In this document: one piece after another, positions 14,441-22,165 of the stretch
Layout: every line of letters begins with the position of its first letter
How positions within the stretch are numbered: position 1 is the stretch's first letter
Assembly: GCA_002328185.1 (NCBI GenBank)
Contig: DCWQ01000002.1
Coordinates: forward strand, 1-22,165
Direction of reading: 5' to 3'
Origin: Dehalococcoidia bacterium UBA2158
GTDB taxonomy: Bacteria; Chloroflexota; Dehalococcoidia; Lucifugimonadales; UBA3495
Length of the DNA: 22,165 nucleotides
Notes under the pieces: model-generated
What the model was told of the DNA's origin: nothing
What the model saw: the letters and a program-made list of their open reading frames with translations, nothing else
Databases searched by the model: none
Program-made: the position numbers and the translations under genes

Positions 14441-15880
14441 TCATTCGATTGCGTGTAGACGGCCATCACTTGTCCTCACGTAAAATCGGCCTTGGGCAAA
14501 TACCGGGGATACCTCAATGGGAGCACCCAACGAAAGCCGCCACAGCAACTTCCCGTTGGATTGGTCCAAAGCATAAAAAAACCCATCTTCAGCTCCTAAA
14601 TACAAACGGCCTCCAAGGATGACCGGCGAACTGACGATGCCGTCTTCGGCACGGAACCGCCAAAGCTCTTCCCTGGTAGATACCTCCCTGGCGTAAACGT
14701 ACCCAGCTGTGTCGCCGTAGTAGAGTGCTTCTGGCGCTACTGCGGGAGATGCGACGATACCCCTCGACGCACTTTTCTCTGGGGCGAAGCGCCATCGCTC
14801 TCCGCGTTGGCTGGGAGGTCGCGGCACTCCAGGGAATTGCCATATGTAGAACTGGGACCACACTTTCTTGAATTCGAATTCTCCCCATACCGTACGAGCC
14901 TCGGCATCGACAGTAAAAAGTCTGCCGCCCGAAGGGAAATATGCCAATCCATTCTCAACCGTAGGAGCATCGCTCGCTGATGCAGCAGTGCGGAATCGGA
15001 ACCTGGTTTGGCCAGTGCGAGCATTCAGGATGTTGAGATTCCCATCTGAGTCCGTTGCATACAGATAGCCCCCGCTGATGGCCGGTGAAGAACGAAGATT
15101 CCCATTCAATCTGTGTTTCCATATCAGGTTTCCTGTTGCTGCGTCCACCGAGTAGACAAACCGATCAGATGATCCAAAAAAAACCATACCCCCGGCCACT
15201 ATTGGCGAGGAGGTGATTGGGAATTCGGCAAAGAATTCCCACCGGGTATCTCCGGTCCTTCGGTCCAGCGCCAACAATCTGTGATCGGAAAGTCCCATAT
15301 AGAGGTAGCTATCCGATACTGCAAATGAGTGGTCCATCCGGCCTGGTGTCGGTATTTCCCAGATGGTCTCCCCAGTTTGCGCCTCAAGTGCTAATGCTTT
15401 GAAATCCCCACCCGCGTAAATAATTTCGTCTACTACGATTGGTGCACCATATGTGTGGTTGCCCAGATTTTTCGACCACAAGATCTGTCCTTTTGGTTGG
15501 CGTGAAAAATCTTCGATATTCCTAGTACCACCTAGATCCCATGCTACTGAAGACCATTGTCCGGGCAACGACGCAGATGTGAGGTCAGACGTGGGTTTCT
15601 TGAAGAGAAGTACCACCGGGTCTGGTATGAAAGGGACACTCAGCCAGAAGACAAAACCTAAGACAAAGACGAGAACCACTAAAATCGTTAGGCGCCATCG
15701 TCTCAGTCTCACCGCGCTGAGCAGAGCGTGACCAGGTTCAGCTACGGTAATTGCCCACTCAGGCAACTCCGAGATCAACTTGCCACAGATTTGGCAGTTC
15801 CGACCGAGTGTTTGGGCTTCAGCCCCACACCAAGGGCAAGTCACAGGCGCCGAGGTGGGCGTGGCGCGTTCATCAACCAC
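14441..15880 (-). CDS. Zinc-ribbon, membrane-anchored PQQ-type beta-propeller protein
   Basis: The 479-aa protein has three parts. At the N-terminus is a zinc ribbon CxxC-x10-CxxC (Cys15, 18, 29, 32). A single hydrophobic segment follows at about 63-83 (LTILVVLVFVLGFVFWL). The rest, about 130-479, is made of eight repeats of the PQQ/BamB kind, each ending like YALDxxTGxxxW (examples near 165-174, 205-214, 244-254, 436-447). Basic residues before the helix (RLRRWR) suggest a cytoplasmic zinc ribbon and an extracytoplasmic eight-bladed propeller. Blade 5-6 contains a longer loop (about 330-375). The start is a GTG at 15880; no in-frame ATG precedes the upstream stop. It lies 81 bp after the DppC-like permease in the same direction. 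Function unknown; a scaffold or ligand-sensing role for the importer is an inference from position only. Confidence 0.85.
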   Translation of the reverse strand: MVDERATPTSAPVTCPWCGAEAQTLGRNCQICGKLISELPEWAITVAEPGHALLSAVRLRRWRLTILVVLVFVLGFVFWLSVPFIPDPVVLLFKKPTSDLTSASLPGQWSSVAWDLGGTRNIEDFSRQPKGQILWSKNLGNHTYGAPIVVDEIIYAGGDFKALALEAQTGETIWEIPTPGRMDHSFAVSDSYLYMGLSDHRLLALDRRTGDTRWEFFAEFPITSSPIVAGGMVFFGSSDRFVYSVDAATGNLIWKHRLNGNLRSSPAISGGYLYATDSDGNLNILNARTGQTRFRFRTAASASDAPTVENGLAYFPSGGRLFTVDAEARTVWGEFEFKKVWSQFYIWQFPGVPRPPSQRGERWRFAPEKSASRGIVASPAVAPEALYYGDTAGYVYAREVSTREELWRFRAEDGIVSSPVILGGRLYLGAEDGFFYALDQSNGKLLWRLSLGAPIEVSPVFAQGRFYVRTSDGRLHAIE

Positions 15881-15961
15881 ATCACTGATGAAGCTGGAGT
15901 CGCTTATCTACGTAGTCTATTTGAGCCTCCGCCTAATCTTTAGTTAGCCTGCAATGCTTAA

Positions 15962-17038
15962 CTAGATCTGTCTTTGTTTGGGGTCCAGTCGGTCACGTAC
16001 CCAGTCTCCTAGTAGGTTTATGGACAACACGGTTAGGACTATTGCCACGGTGGGAACCAAAGAGACCCACCAGGCGCTACTCAGGAGTTCCCGGCCATCG
16101 GCCACCATTAGACCCCAGGCCGGATTGGGCCGAGGAACCCCGGCTCCCAGGAAGCTGAGACTAGCCTCTAGAATGATGACAAAACCGATCTGGAGGGTGG
16201 CAAGCACAATGATGGTATTCGCTAGGTTGGGCATTATGTGCTTGTACATGATTCGCAGGTCGGAAGCCCCTGAGACCCGAGCCCTTGCGATAAAATCTTG
16301 GGATTTTAGTAGCAAGGTCTCACCTCGGATTAGCCGAGCGTAGCGAGACCATAAGAACAGACATATCACAATTAACACGTTATCGATACTGGGACCACGA
16401 ACGGCAGCCAACACTAAGGCGATCAGAACCAAGGAGATGGAAAGTGAGATATCCACCATCCGCATAATGATGGTATCCAGTATCCCTCCATAAAACCCGG
16501 CCATTATCCCGAGGGAAGAGCCTATGATTCCTGATACGACGATGCCCAACAAGGAGACCAATAAAGCCAAGCGAGCCCCGTATATCAAGCGGCTGAAAAT
16601 GTCCATGCCATTCTTATCAGTTCCGAGTAGGTACTTTGTGCTACCTGCCTTTCTAGATAATATCTCTAGCTGATCCCCTACTTGGACGATTTGGCCGCCA
16701 CCGGTAATGGTACCGTCCCCTATCTTGACTCGGCGCTCGGCATCCTTGAGTAAGATCTCATTCAAGCGATTTTCGCGGTTGACCTTTTCAACGACCGTCT
16801 TGTACCTTACTGTTTCGCCTACCCAAAACGGTGGCAGCAACCGGTCGTTAAGATCGCCTTCAAGCGGGCTGTGAGGCGTAATCAGGGGAGCAAAAACAGC
16901 TGGAATTACGAGGACAACAAGCAGTATTACCAATGGGAGGAGAGGCAAACGCCGAGCCTCCCTGACTTTCCGCCAAAGGCGAATGAGCGTTAGCCTTGGG
17001 GTCCGTGCATTATCAGTTCGGATTGAGTTCAACGACAT
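15962..17038 (-). CDS. Peptide-type ABC transporter permease, OppC/DppC-like, with insertion
   Basis: Inner-membrane channel subunit of the importer, 358 aa. The first transmembrane helix is about 32-53. The transport domain starts at LLGTDKNGMDIFSRLIYGARL, where the usual motif is GTDxxGRD, here GMD. The EAA loop contacting the ATPase is near ARVSGASDLRIMYKHIMPN (about 251-270). SFLGAGVPRPNPAWGLM and the C-terminal INLLGDWVRDRLDP are standard. Unusual is a segment at about 72-133 between PPF and KYLLGTD, some 60 residues more than most relatives, rich in charged residues and Gly and predicted to lie outside the membrane. It starts 33 bp after the DppB-like gene. All membrane segments appear intact. 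Confidence 0.93.
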   Translation of the reverse strand: MSLNSIRTDNARTPRLTLIRLWRKVREARRLPLLPLVILLVVLVIPAVFAPLITPHSPLEGDLNDRLLPPFWVGETVRYKTVVEKVNRENRLNEILLKDAERRVKIGDGTITGGGQIVQVGDQLEILSRKAGSTKYLLGTDKNGMDIFSRLIYGARLALLVSLLGIVVSGIIGSSLGIMAGFYGGILDTIIMRMVDISLSISLVLIALVLAAVRGPSIDNVLIVICLFLWSRYARLIRGETLLLKSQDFIARARVSGASDLRIMYKHIMPNLANTIIVLATLQIGFVIILEASLSFLGAGVPRPNPAWGLMVADGRELLSSAWWVSLVPTVAIVLTVLSINLLGDWVRDRLDPKQRQI

Positions 17039-17071
17039 GCCGGTACACCCCTGTTGGCTGACGCGATTCCC

Positions 17072-17995
17072 CTAGGAATAACGGATCCTTGGGTCGAGGT
17101 AAGCATACAAGATATCCACTAAGAGGTTGGCTGTGATATAGATCGATGACCCCAGGATCACGACAGCCTGTAGAGTTGGAAAGTCTCGGGCGAACACTGA
17201 GTTCACTGCCAGCTGCCCGACTCCAGGCCAGGAAAAGACTGTCTCGACCACCACGGTCCCGGTGAAGAAAGACCCTATTATAATGGCGAAGTATGTAAGT
17301 GGAGCGATGAAAGCGTTGCGGAGGCAGTGTTTCCAGACCACCTTCCATTCTGGTATTCCTTTGATGCGGGCCATTTTTATGAACTCCGTATCTAAAACCT
17401 CCAGCATGGAGGACCGGGTTAAGCGTAGTAACGCTGCCACCTGGAATAGCGCCAAGGTGAAGGCAGGCATTATGAGGTGGTCTATTCCGCCTCTACCTGA
17501 GGTAGGCAGCCATCCCAGCCAGACAGCGAAGAACCACATAAGGCCTATGCCCAGGCAGAAGTTTGGTGTGGCCTGGCCTAGGAAAGCGATAGCCTTTCCC
17601 TGGTAGTCCACGAAGCCGTCTTTTCTCACGGCTGTGATCACTCCCAATGGCAATCCGATCACGATAGTGAGGACCAGCGCCGCACCCGCGAGCTGTAGAG
17701 TGGCTGGGAACCTCAATAGGACCATTCCCATGGCGGTCTGGCCACCGAAGGCGTAGGACTCGCCGAAGTCGCCACGTACAGCATTCTTCAGGAAAACACC
17801 ATACTGGACGTGTAGGGGCTGATCTAGGCCCCATTTTGCTCGTAGTGCTTCAATGTCCTCTGGTTCCACGTCCCCCATGGGCATTATGGTTGTCAGCGGA
17901 TCACCCGAGATGTGGGACAACGAGAAGACGATTATACTGACCACGAGTACGGCTAGGATCGCCTGTGCGAATCGGAAAAGAATGAACCGTTGCAT
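17072..17995 (-). CDS. Peptide-type ABC transporter permease, OppB/DppB-like
   Basis: Inner-membrane channel subunit, 307 aa, a normal family length. The N-terminal helix (about 9-28) is followed by HISGDPLT and the GLDQPLHVQYGVFL-NAVRGDFGES segment typical of DppB. The EAA loop lies near EFIKMARIKGIPEWKVVWKH (204-223), and FSWPGVGQLAVNSVFARDFP plus the terminal YAYLDPRIRY are family signatures. The ATG at 17995 has GAGAG 8-9 nt upstream. It is separated from the upstream binding-protein gene by 203 bp holding a strong stem-loop, and from the DppC-like gene by 33 bp. Substrate cannot be deduced; family members import peptides, nickel chelates, sugars or opines. Confidence 0.95.
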   Translation of the reverse strand: MQRFILFRFAQAILAVLVVSIIVFSLSHISGDPLTTIMPMGDVEPEDIEALRAKWGLDQPLHVQYGVFLKNAVRGDFGESYAFGGQTAMGMVLLRFPATLQLAGAALVLTIVIGLPLGVITAVRKDGFVDYQGKAIAFLGQATPNFCLGIGLMWFFAVWLGWLPTSGRGGIDHLIMPAFTLALFQVAALLRLTRSSMLEVLDTEFIKMARIKGIPEWKVVWKHCLRNAFIAPLTYFAIIIGSFFTGTVVVETVFSWPGVGQLAVNSVFARDFPTLQAVVILGSSIYITANLLVDILYAYLDPRIRYS

Positions 17996-18149
17996 CGCTA
18001 ACTCTCTACGAATCGGGGCATTGCGCTGGTTGTGAAGCCCTCTGGGGGTTTGGACTTCCTCAGTGGGCTACCAGAGGAGGCGTACCTAGAGAATCCTCCT
18101 TCACTGGGTAAAGGATGCGTTAAGCTGATCTTTACGTTCCACATTAGGT

Positions 18150-18179
18150 AATCGGGTCAGGCTAATGCCTGACCCGATT
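18150..18179 (-). terminator. Perfect 13-bp stem-loop between binding-protein and permease genes
   Basis: The inverted repeat 18150-18162 / 18167-18179 is perfect over 13 bp with a 4-nt loop (core CGGGTCAGGC / GCCTGACCCG), and begins 20 nt after the binding-protein stop. The minus-strand sequence after it is GATTACC, without a long T-run. It could be a partial terminator or an mRNA-stabilising hairpin that raises binding-protein levels over permease levels, as known in other importer operons. Confidence 0.7.
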
Positions 18180-18198
18180 TGACGTTAGCGCGATTCTC

Positions 18199-20022
18199 TT
18201 AACGAGTCGCTTGGATGTGTTCCATGTTGAAGAAGACTCCGGTCACCCCACCAAAACTATAATCTTCCACAACGTCGGGATTACCCACGATGGTTGCTTT
18301 GATATTCACCACCGGGATAGTTTGGTATTCGTCATAGATGTAGTCGCCAAGTTCCTGGGTTATCTTATTTCTAACATCCATGTCTGTTTCGCTGAGCATC
18401 TGCTCGTACACGCGGTCCGCTACTTCACTCTCCATATACAAGACACCCCGTGTTGGCCGGCCTTTCTCTTCATCGATGGGGCCAGCGTAGTAGTAGATAC
18501 GCATGTTGGCCGTGATAGGCCTTATGGTCTGCCGTACCGGCAGCAGGTAATGGGCATCGTGGCGGTCTCGGAATTCTTCTAAGGCTTTGCCGAACTCAGT
18601 CTCTTTGATGTAAGCATCGATGCCCACCGCTTGGAGGCTCTGCATAACGGTCTGAGCGACCTCAATCACTTCCGGTAGGCCCGGCAGACTGGACTGGCGG
18701 ACCTCCATCTTGAACCGGTTCTGACCATTAGCGTCCCCGGGGTATCCGGCCTGGTCTAGGAGTTTCATGGCTAGTTCGGGGTCGTAGCCATATTTCGCGT
18801 CAAATTCTTCCTCCCATCTATCACTCCAACCTTCTAGGGTCTGATGGAAGGTGGTGTTGTACATGGGCACGCCGCGGCCCTTGAAGAGGTTGTTGATTAT
18901 GGGTTCCCGGTCGATGGCGCGGTTGAGGGCCTCTCTGACTAGACGACCGGTCTCGCCAGTTTGAGCCCATGGTTCGGCATCTGGGTTGTAGTTCACTTCA
19001 GACACTTGGTATTGACCGAGGGGCAGTATGGTGAGACCTACGGCCGGCAAGGGGCTTTCAAAGACTACCATGCCTTTGTCAGTGGCCGAGTCGTGGATGG
19101 CTTTAGAGAGGTCTGCTAGGTCTGCCTCCCCAGCCAGTAGCATTGCTAGACGGGTGGCCTCTTCTGGGACCGTGCTTATCTTCAAGGTCTTGAAATCGGG
19201 GTTCACCCGCCAGTGGTCGTAGGGAACCCTTTCCATCTCTGCGTATTCGTTTAGAACGCGGCTAGAGAATTGGTAAGGGCCGGTGCCCGAAGGCCCGGTC
19301 TCGTACATAGACTCCCCTTCGGCCGCGAACTGGGCCGAACTGAAGCTCTGTGCGCATGGAACCATTAGCACGTTCATCCACCAGGACATCAGGTCTACCT
19401 GGGGTCGTGCCAGGTGCATCGAGAAGTTGTAGTCATCGACCACCTTCAAGTCCCCATTTGCCTTCATCTCGGTGGCCGAAGGGGCGCCCATGAACGCTTT
19501 ATAGGTCGCAGCACAACCGGTAAGGCTACCTTCTTGAGTGGACGAGTCTACGTTGTAGATGAAATCGTCGACGGTATATTCGCCCCACTTATCGTCGTGG
19601 AACCTCACCCCTTCCCGTAATTGGAACGTGTAATCCTGCCCATCAGGACTTATTTCCCAACTACTGAACAATTGGGGATAGATCTTAGAAACACCGGTTT
19701 CAGGTTTGATGGTGGCCGGGTTCTCGATTATTGGCCGAAAAACCAGATGTCCGCTTTGCGATGCCTTCCATGGCAAATACGTGTCTTGCGGCATCGGCGT
19801 TATAACTACGTGCAAGCTTTTATCAGTTCTGTTGTCCTGTACGGCAGGGGATTTGTCTGCCGCCTTAGGTTTCGCCGTCGGTGCTGCACTGCTGGTTTTA
19901 GCGGCGGGCTTAGCCGCAGGTTCGGATTTGGTTGGGGCCGTGGAATCAGAGCCACATGCCACAAGAACCATCAAGAGTATGGAAATGAGTATCACAGGGT
20001 TCCTCAGAACGGAAAGCTTCAT
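18199..20022 (-). CDS. ABC transporter family-5 solute-binding lipoprotein of the importer operon
   Basis: Extracytoplasmic substrate receptor, 607 aa. It begins MKLSVLRNPVILISILLMVL followed by the lipobox LVAC with lipidated Cys23. A low-complexity Ala/Lys/Pro/Ser linker (about 27-62) spaces the domain from the membrane. The SBP_bac_5 fold follows: YPQLFSSWEISPDGQDYTFQLR, GVRFHDDKWGEYTVDDFIYNV, GPSGTGPYQF, REALNRAIDREPIINNLF and a C-terminal half including YDPELAMKLLDQAGYPG. The ribosome binding site GGAGGAGAAGTTATG is the best in the window, consistent with high expression. It is followed by a stem-loop and the permease genes. A promoter candidate lies at 20124-20151. Ligand unknown; the family name 'peptide' should not be taken as proof. 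Confidence 0.96.
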   Translation of the reverse strand: MKLSVLRNPVILISILLMVLVACGSDSTAPTKSEPAAKPAAKTSSAAPTAKPKAADKSPAVQDNRTDKSLHVVITPMPQDTYLPWKASQSGHLVFRPIIENPATIKPETGVSKIYPQLFSSWEISPDGQDYTFQLREGVRFHDDKWGEYTVDDFIYNVDSSTQEGSLTGCAATYKAFMGAPSATEMKANGDLKVVDDYNFSMHLARPQVDLMSWWMNVLMVPCAQSFSSAQFAAEGESMYETGPSGTGPYQFSSRVLNEYAEMERVPYDHWRVNPDFKTLKISTVPEEATRLAMLLAGEADLADLSKAIHDSATDKGMVVFESPLPAVGLTILPLGQYQVSEVNYNPDAEPWAQTGETGRLVREALNRAIDREPIINNLFKGRGVPMYNTTFHQTLEGWSDRWEEEFDAKYGYDPELAMKLLDQAGYPGDANGQNRFKMEVRQSSLPGLPEVIEVAQTVMQSLQAVGIDAYIKETEFGKALEEFRDRHDAHYLLPVRQTIRPITANMRIYYYAGPIDEEKGRPTRGVLYMESEVADRVYEQMLSETDMDVRNKITQELGDYIYDEYQTIPVVNIKATIVGNPDVVEDYSFGGVTGVFFNMEHIQATR

Positions 20023-20704
20023 AACTTCTCCTCCAAATATTGGAACTACGTATTGACTTCCTGATCGCCGATGACCTTTCTTATGAAAATACCGAATTGC
20101 TAATGACGATATATATCTGAATCAATGTAGTTTATTCTGTTTCGATGTCAACGAATCCAGGTTCATGAATTTCCGCACATATGATTTCGTAAGTAACGAT
20201 GAATTCATTTACCCCACAATAAGTGGCAACAGATATAAACTATTACAATCATCGATGTCAAGTTTCCTTAACCGATTTCCATCCTCAATCACCTAATCGG
20301 CAGACCAGCTACAAAATAGGTATTCTGATTCGCGGCGATATTGAACACCGGATGAAGAGATTGTTGGATTACCTCCGCGGCGCCGTGGCCGAAATGGCTA
20401 GCAAGTAACGAGGACGAGGAAAATCGGAGACTGGAAGTTGTGGGCCGGCTTCATAAACGCCGAAGGTCAAGGAGAACAACTCAAAATCGCAGGAATTGGA
20501 ACTCAGGCGTAACTTATGAACTCGGGTATAGGCAGGATGTGCCACTAAGTTGTACATCTTGGGTTCAACGGCCATCACGTAGCTCTGTCCACAACGATAG
20601 TCGAAGATATCTGATCATGTCTGCTAGGCTTTAGAACTGTCTGTTCCTAACACTCCGCAAATGTTGGCCGCTCGGAATCGCGCTTTGGAGGACTGCTAAG
20701 CGCT
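20023..20704. other. Divergent intergenic region of 682 bp
   Basis: It separates the importer operon from the FtsX-like gene. I see the promoter candidate for the importer at 20124-20151. A 61-codon plus-strand frame (20223-20408) has no recognisable family or ribosome binding site. GAAC-N5-GTTC occurs at 20634-20646. No tRNA or pseudogene remnant could be identified. Confidence 0.55.
20124..20151 (-). promoter_or_regulatory. Candidate promoter for the importer operon
   Basis: On the minus strand a perfect TTGACA (20146-20151) is followed after 16 bp by TACATT (20124-20129, 4/6 consensus). It would give a leader of about 95 nt to the binding-protein ATG at 20022. Confidence 0.5.
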
Positions 20705-22165
20705 ATGCAGTTACTGTCATTGGCCTCCTGGTTGTTGAGCCGGCGGCTGCGCCACTCTTGGCTGTTATTGGCGGTTACATCTTTTGGGATTCTCGCTTCC
20801 GTCACGATCATGTCTACCGGGGCTTTGTATTCCCGCGCCCTAGGAGAAGCAGGCCTGCGCCACACTTTGGCGTCGTTTCGTCCAGAAGTCCTGAATGCCC
20901 AGGTTACGGCCCAAAGTCGCCCATTAGGACGGTCTGATTACCTGACCCTGCATAATCTCGTGCAAGAGTCGGCCGAGGAACGGCTGGGGGAATTGCTGAG
21001 GGGTACTGAGCGGATCGGGACCATTCTTTCCGATCTCCCCATGCTGCACACTACAGCATCGTATATTCCGTCGGCCCGCCCGTTTTTCCTCACGGGCTTC
21101 ACTGACCACACCAGCCTTGTCCAAGGGCGATGGCCCAAAATATGGGACTCCAAATCACAAGGGAAAGTCGGAACTGTTATTGGCGTTGGGACATCGAGGC
21201 AGTTGGGGGTTGGAGTGGGAGACCAAATTACCCTAGTACCCTTTCCGGGCTCTCCAGAGCGTCTTCTCTTCGATGTTGTGGGTCTCGCGGAGCCCATCGA
21301 TTCTCACGAAGAATACTGGATGGGCTCGCCAACTTACTTCAACATCATCACCGTCGGCACCGTAGGCGAGTCAGTGGTCGTTCCATTATTTGTAAACGAA
21401 GAAGATTTCTTCGGCGCATTGGCGACCCGCTACCCGATGTTAGGAGGCAACTTCGGATTCAACTTGTTCTTGGACCCTACTCACCTAACCGCCGAGAACG
21501 CCAATGGGGTGAAGCGGCAAGTACTTGGCCTGGAGACCGACCTAAACAAAAGATACCCGAGGACTTTGGTGGCTAGCCGTCTGGGTCGCACCGTCGATGA
21601 GTTTAATCGTTTGCTTACTTTGGCCAGAGTTCCACTCTTTTTATATCTATCATTAGTCGTGGTGGTGGTTCTTTATTTTCTGGTATTGATCGCCGGTTTC
21701 TTGGGGCGCAGCCAGGCTGAGGAAGTAAGTCTGCTCCGTAGCCGCGGTGCTAGCGCGTCCCAGGTGACCGGCGTATTGACCCTTGCGGAAGGAGTGGTGG
21801 CCTTGGTTGCTATGGCGGGGGGCCCGTTCTTGGCCTGGGTCATAGTCAAGTCCTTGCTGTTGGATTCGATAGATCCGGCGAGCAATAGAGAAACACCGAT
21901 TCCCCTGGGGTTGGCCGCCGACATGTTCTTGATGGGGGCTTTGGGCGGCGTCATAGCTCTACTGACGCTTGTTGCCGCCTCAGTGGGCCGGGCGAGGCTG
22001 GGCGCATTGGAATATTTACTGTCGAAGGCCAGACCACCAACTGTCTCCTTCGCGCATCGGTATCACCTAGATATCCTGCTAGTACTCGTCGTCGTGGTGA
22101 TCTGGTATCAGGTAGGAGTCCGCGAAGGTTTCGTCGCCGGAGAACAGGAATCGCAGGGGCTCAAT
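20705..22165 (+). CDS. FtsX-like ABC transporter permease, 3' end outside window
   Basis: The frame from the ATG at 20705 stays open for 487 codons to the window edge, so the protein is truncated here only by the window. A first transmembrane helix (about 18-40) is followed by a large extracytoplasmic region (about 44-307). An FtsX-type core comes next, with helices near 308-333, 355-387 and 403-427, then another near 453-471. EEVSLLRSRGASASQVTGVL directly after the second helix is the characteristic cytoplasmic segment of FtsX/MacB-type permeases, here in the form common in Chloroflexota and actinobacteria. Such proteins move lipids or lipoproteins, or act as mechanotransmitters with a separate ATPase; none is visible upstream. 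A GGAGG lies 13 nt before the ATG, a long spacing, so the exact start is moderately certain. Confidence 0.88.
   Translation, partial: MQLLSLASWLLSRRLRHSWLLLAVTSFGILASVTIMSTGALYSRALGEAGLRHTLASFRPEVLNAQVTAQSRPLGRSDYLTLHNLVQESAEERLGELLRGTERIGTILSDLPMLHTTASYIPSARPFFLTGFTDHTSLVQGRWPKIWDSKSQGKVGTVIGVGTSRQLGVGVGDQITLVPFPGSPERLLFDVVGLAEPIDSHEEYWMGSPTYFNIITVGTVGESVVVPLFVNEEDFFGALATRYPMLGGNFGFNLFLDPTHLTAENANGVKRQVLGLETDLNKRYPRTLVASRLGRTVDEFNRLLTLARVPLFLYLSLVVVVVLYFLVLIAGFLGRSQAEEVSLLRSRGASASQVTGVLTLAEGVVALVAMAGGPFLAWVIVKSLLLDSIDPASNRETPIPLGLAADMFLMGALGGVIALLTLVAASVGRARLGALEYLLSKARPPTVSFAHRYHLDILLVLVVVVIWYQVGVREGFVAGEQESQGLN

Noticed and set aside
20223..20408. 61-codon frame in the divergent spacer as a small gene
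   Set aside because: No ribosome binding site, no recognisable domain, and it overlaps the upstream region of the importer promoter.
20634..20646. GAAC-N5-GTTC as a LexA/SOS-type operator before the FtsX-like gene
   Set aside because: The Gram-positive SOS box has a 4-bp spacer (GAAC-N4-GTTC); with 5 bp and a non-SOS gene downstream the match is not convincing.
1..22165. CRISPR arrays, tRNA/rRNA genes, insertion sequences, prophage or defence genes
   Set aside because: Looked for and not found: no regular spaced repeats, no TpsiC-like tRNA arm in the spacers, no transposase or integrase motifs in any frame.

Overview
The window (about 55% GC by eye) looks like a chromosomal segment of an uncultivated Chloroflexota, most likely of the Dehalococcoidia/SAR202 type. 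This is an inference from gene content: paired CaiB-type CoA-transferases beside a two-domain MaoC hydratase, many family-5 peptide-type ABC transporter parts, an FtsX-like permease and an unusual anchored PQQ propeller. No phage, transposase, CRISPR array, rRNA or tRNA was recognised. Sixteen protein genes are supported; fifteen are complete and one runs off the right edge. Start codons were chosen from ribosome binding sites and family N-termini, so several genes are shorter than their longest open frame.

Left part (minus strand, read right to left): pyrG (CTP synthase), a small transaldolase with a TTG start, and rho (transcription termination factor). This order is a reduced version of the pyrG-(spo0F-fba)-tal-(murA-glpX)-rho neighbourhood known from Bacillus. 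A near-perfect sigma-70-type promoter (TTGACA-N18-TATAAT) precedes pyrG and leaves a leader of about 160 nt. The first 400 bases hold no gene I can support.

Middle: a tight minus-strand operon encodes a two-hotdog MaoC-like hydratase, then two CaiB/BaiF CoA-transferases. Only the distal one keeps the catalytic aspartate, which suggests a heteromeric enzyme of the BbsEF/SmtAB kind feeding or draining an acyl-CoA hydratase. Divergent from it is a DinB-family protein, followed on the plus strand by a UPF0104/LPG-synthase-TM membrane protein and a family-5 solute-binding lipoprotein.

Right part: a complete peptide/nickel-type ABC importer on the minus strand (binding lipoprotein, DppB-like and DppC-like permeases, OppD-like and OppF-like ATPases). 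A membrane-anchored, zinc-ribbon, eight-repeat PQQ beta-propeller protein is inserted between the permeases and the ATPases. A perfect 13-bp stem-loop lies between the binding protein and the first permease. The OppC/DppC-like permease has an unusual extracytoplasmic insertion of about 60 residues. The last gene, on the plus strand, is an incomplete FtsX-like ABC permease.

No single undescribed system is proven here. The two most original candidates are the CoA-transferase pair plus active-site-altered hydratase, and the propeller protein embedded in the importer operon.
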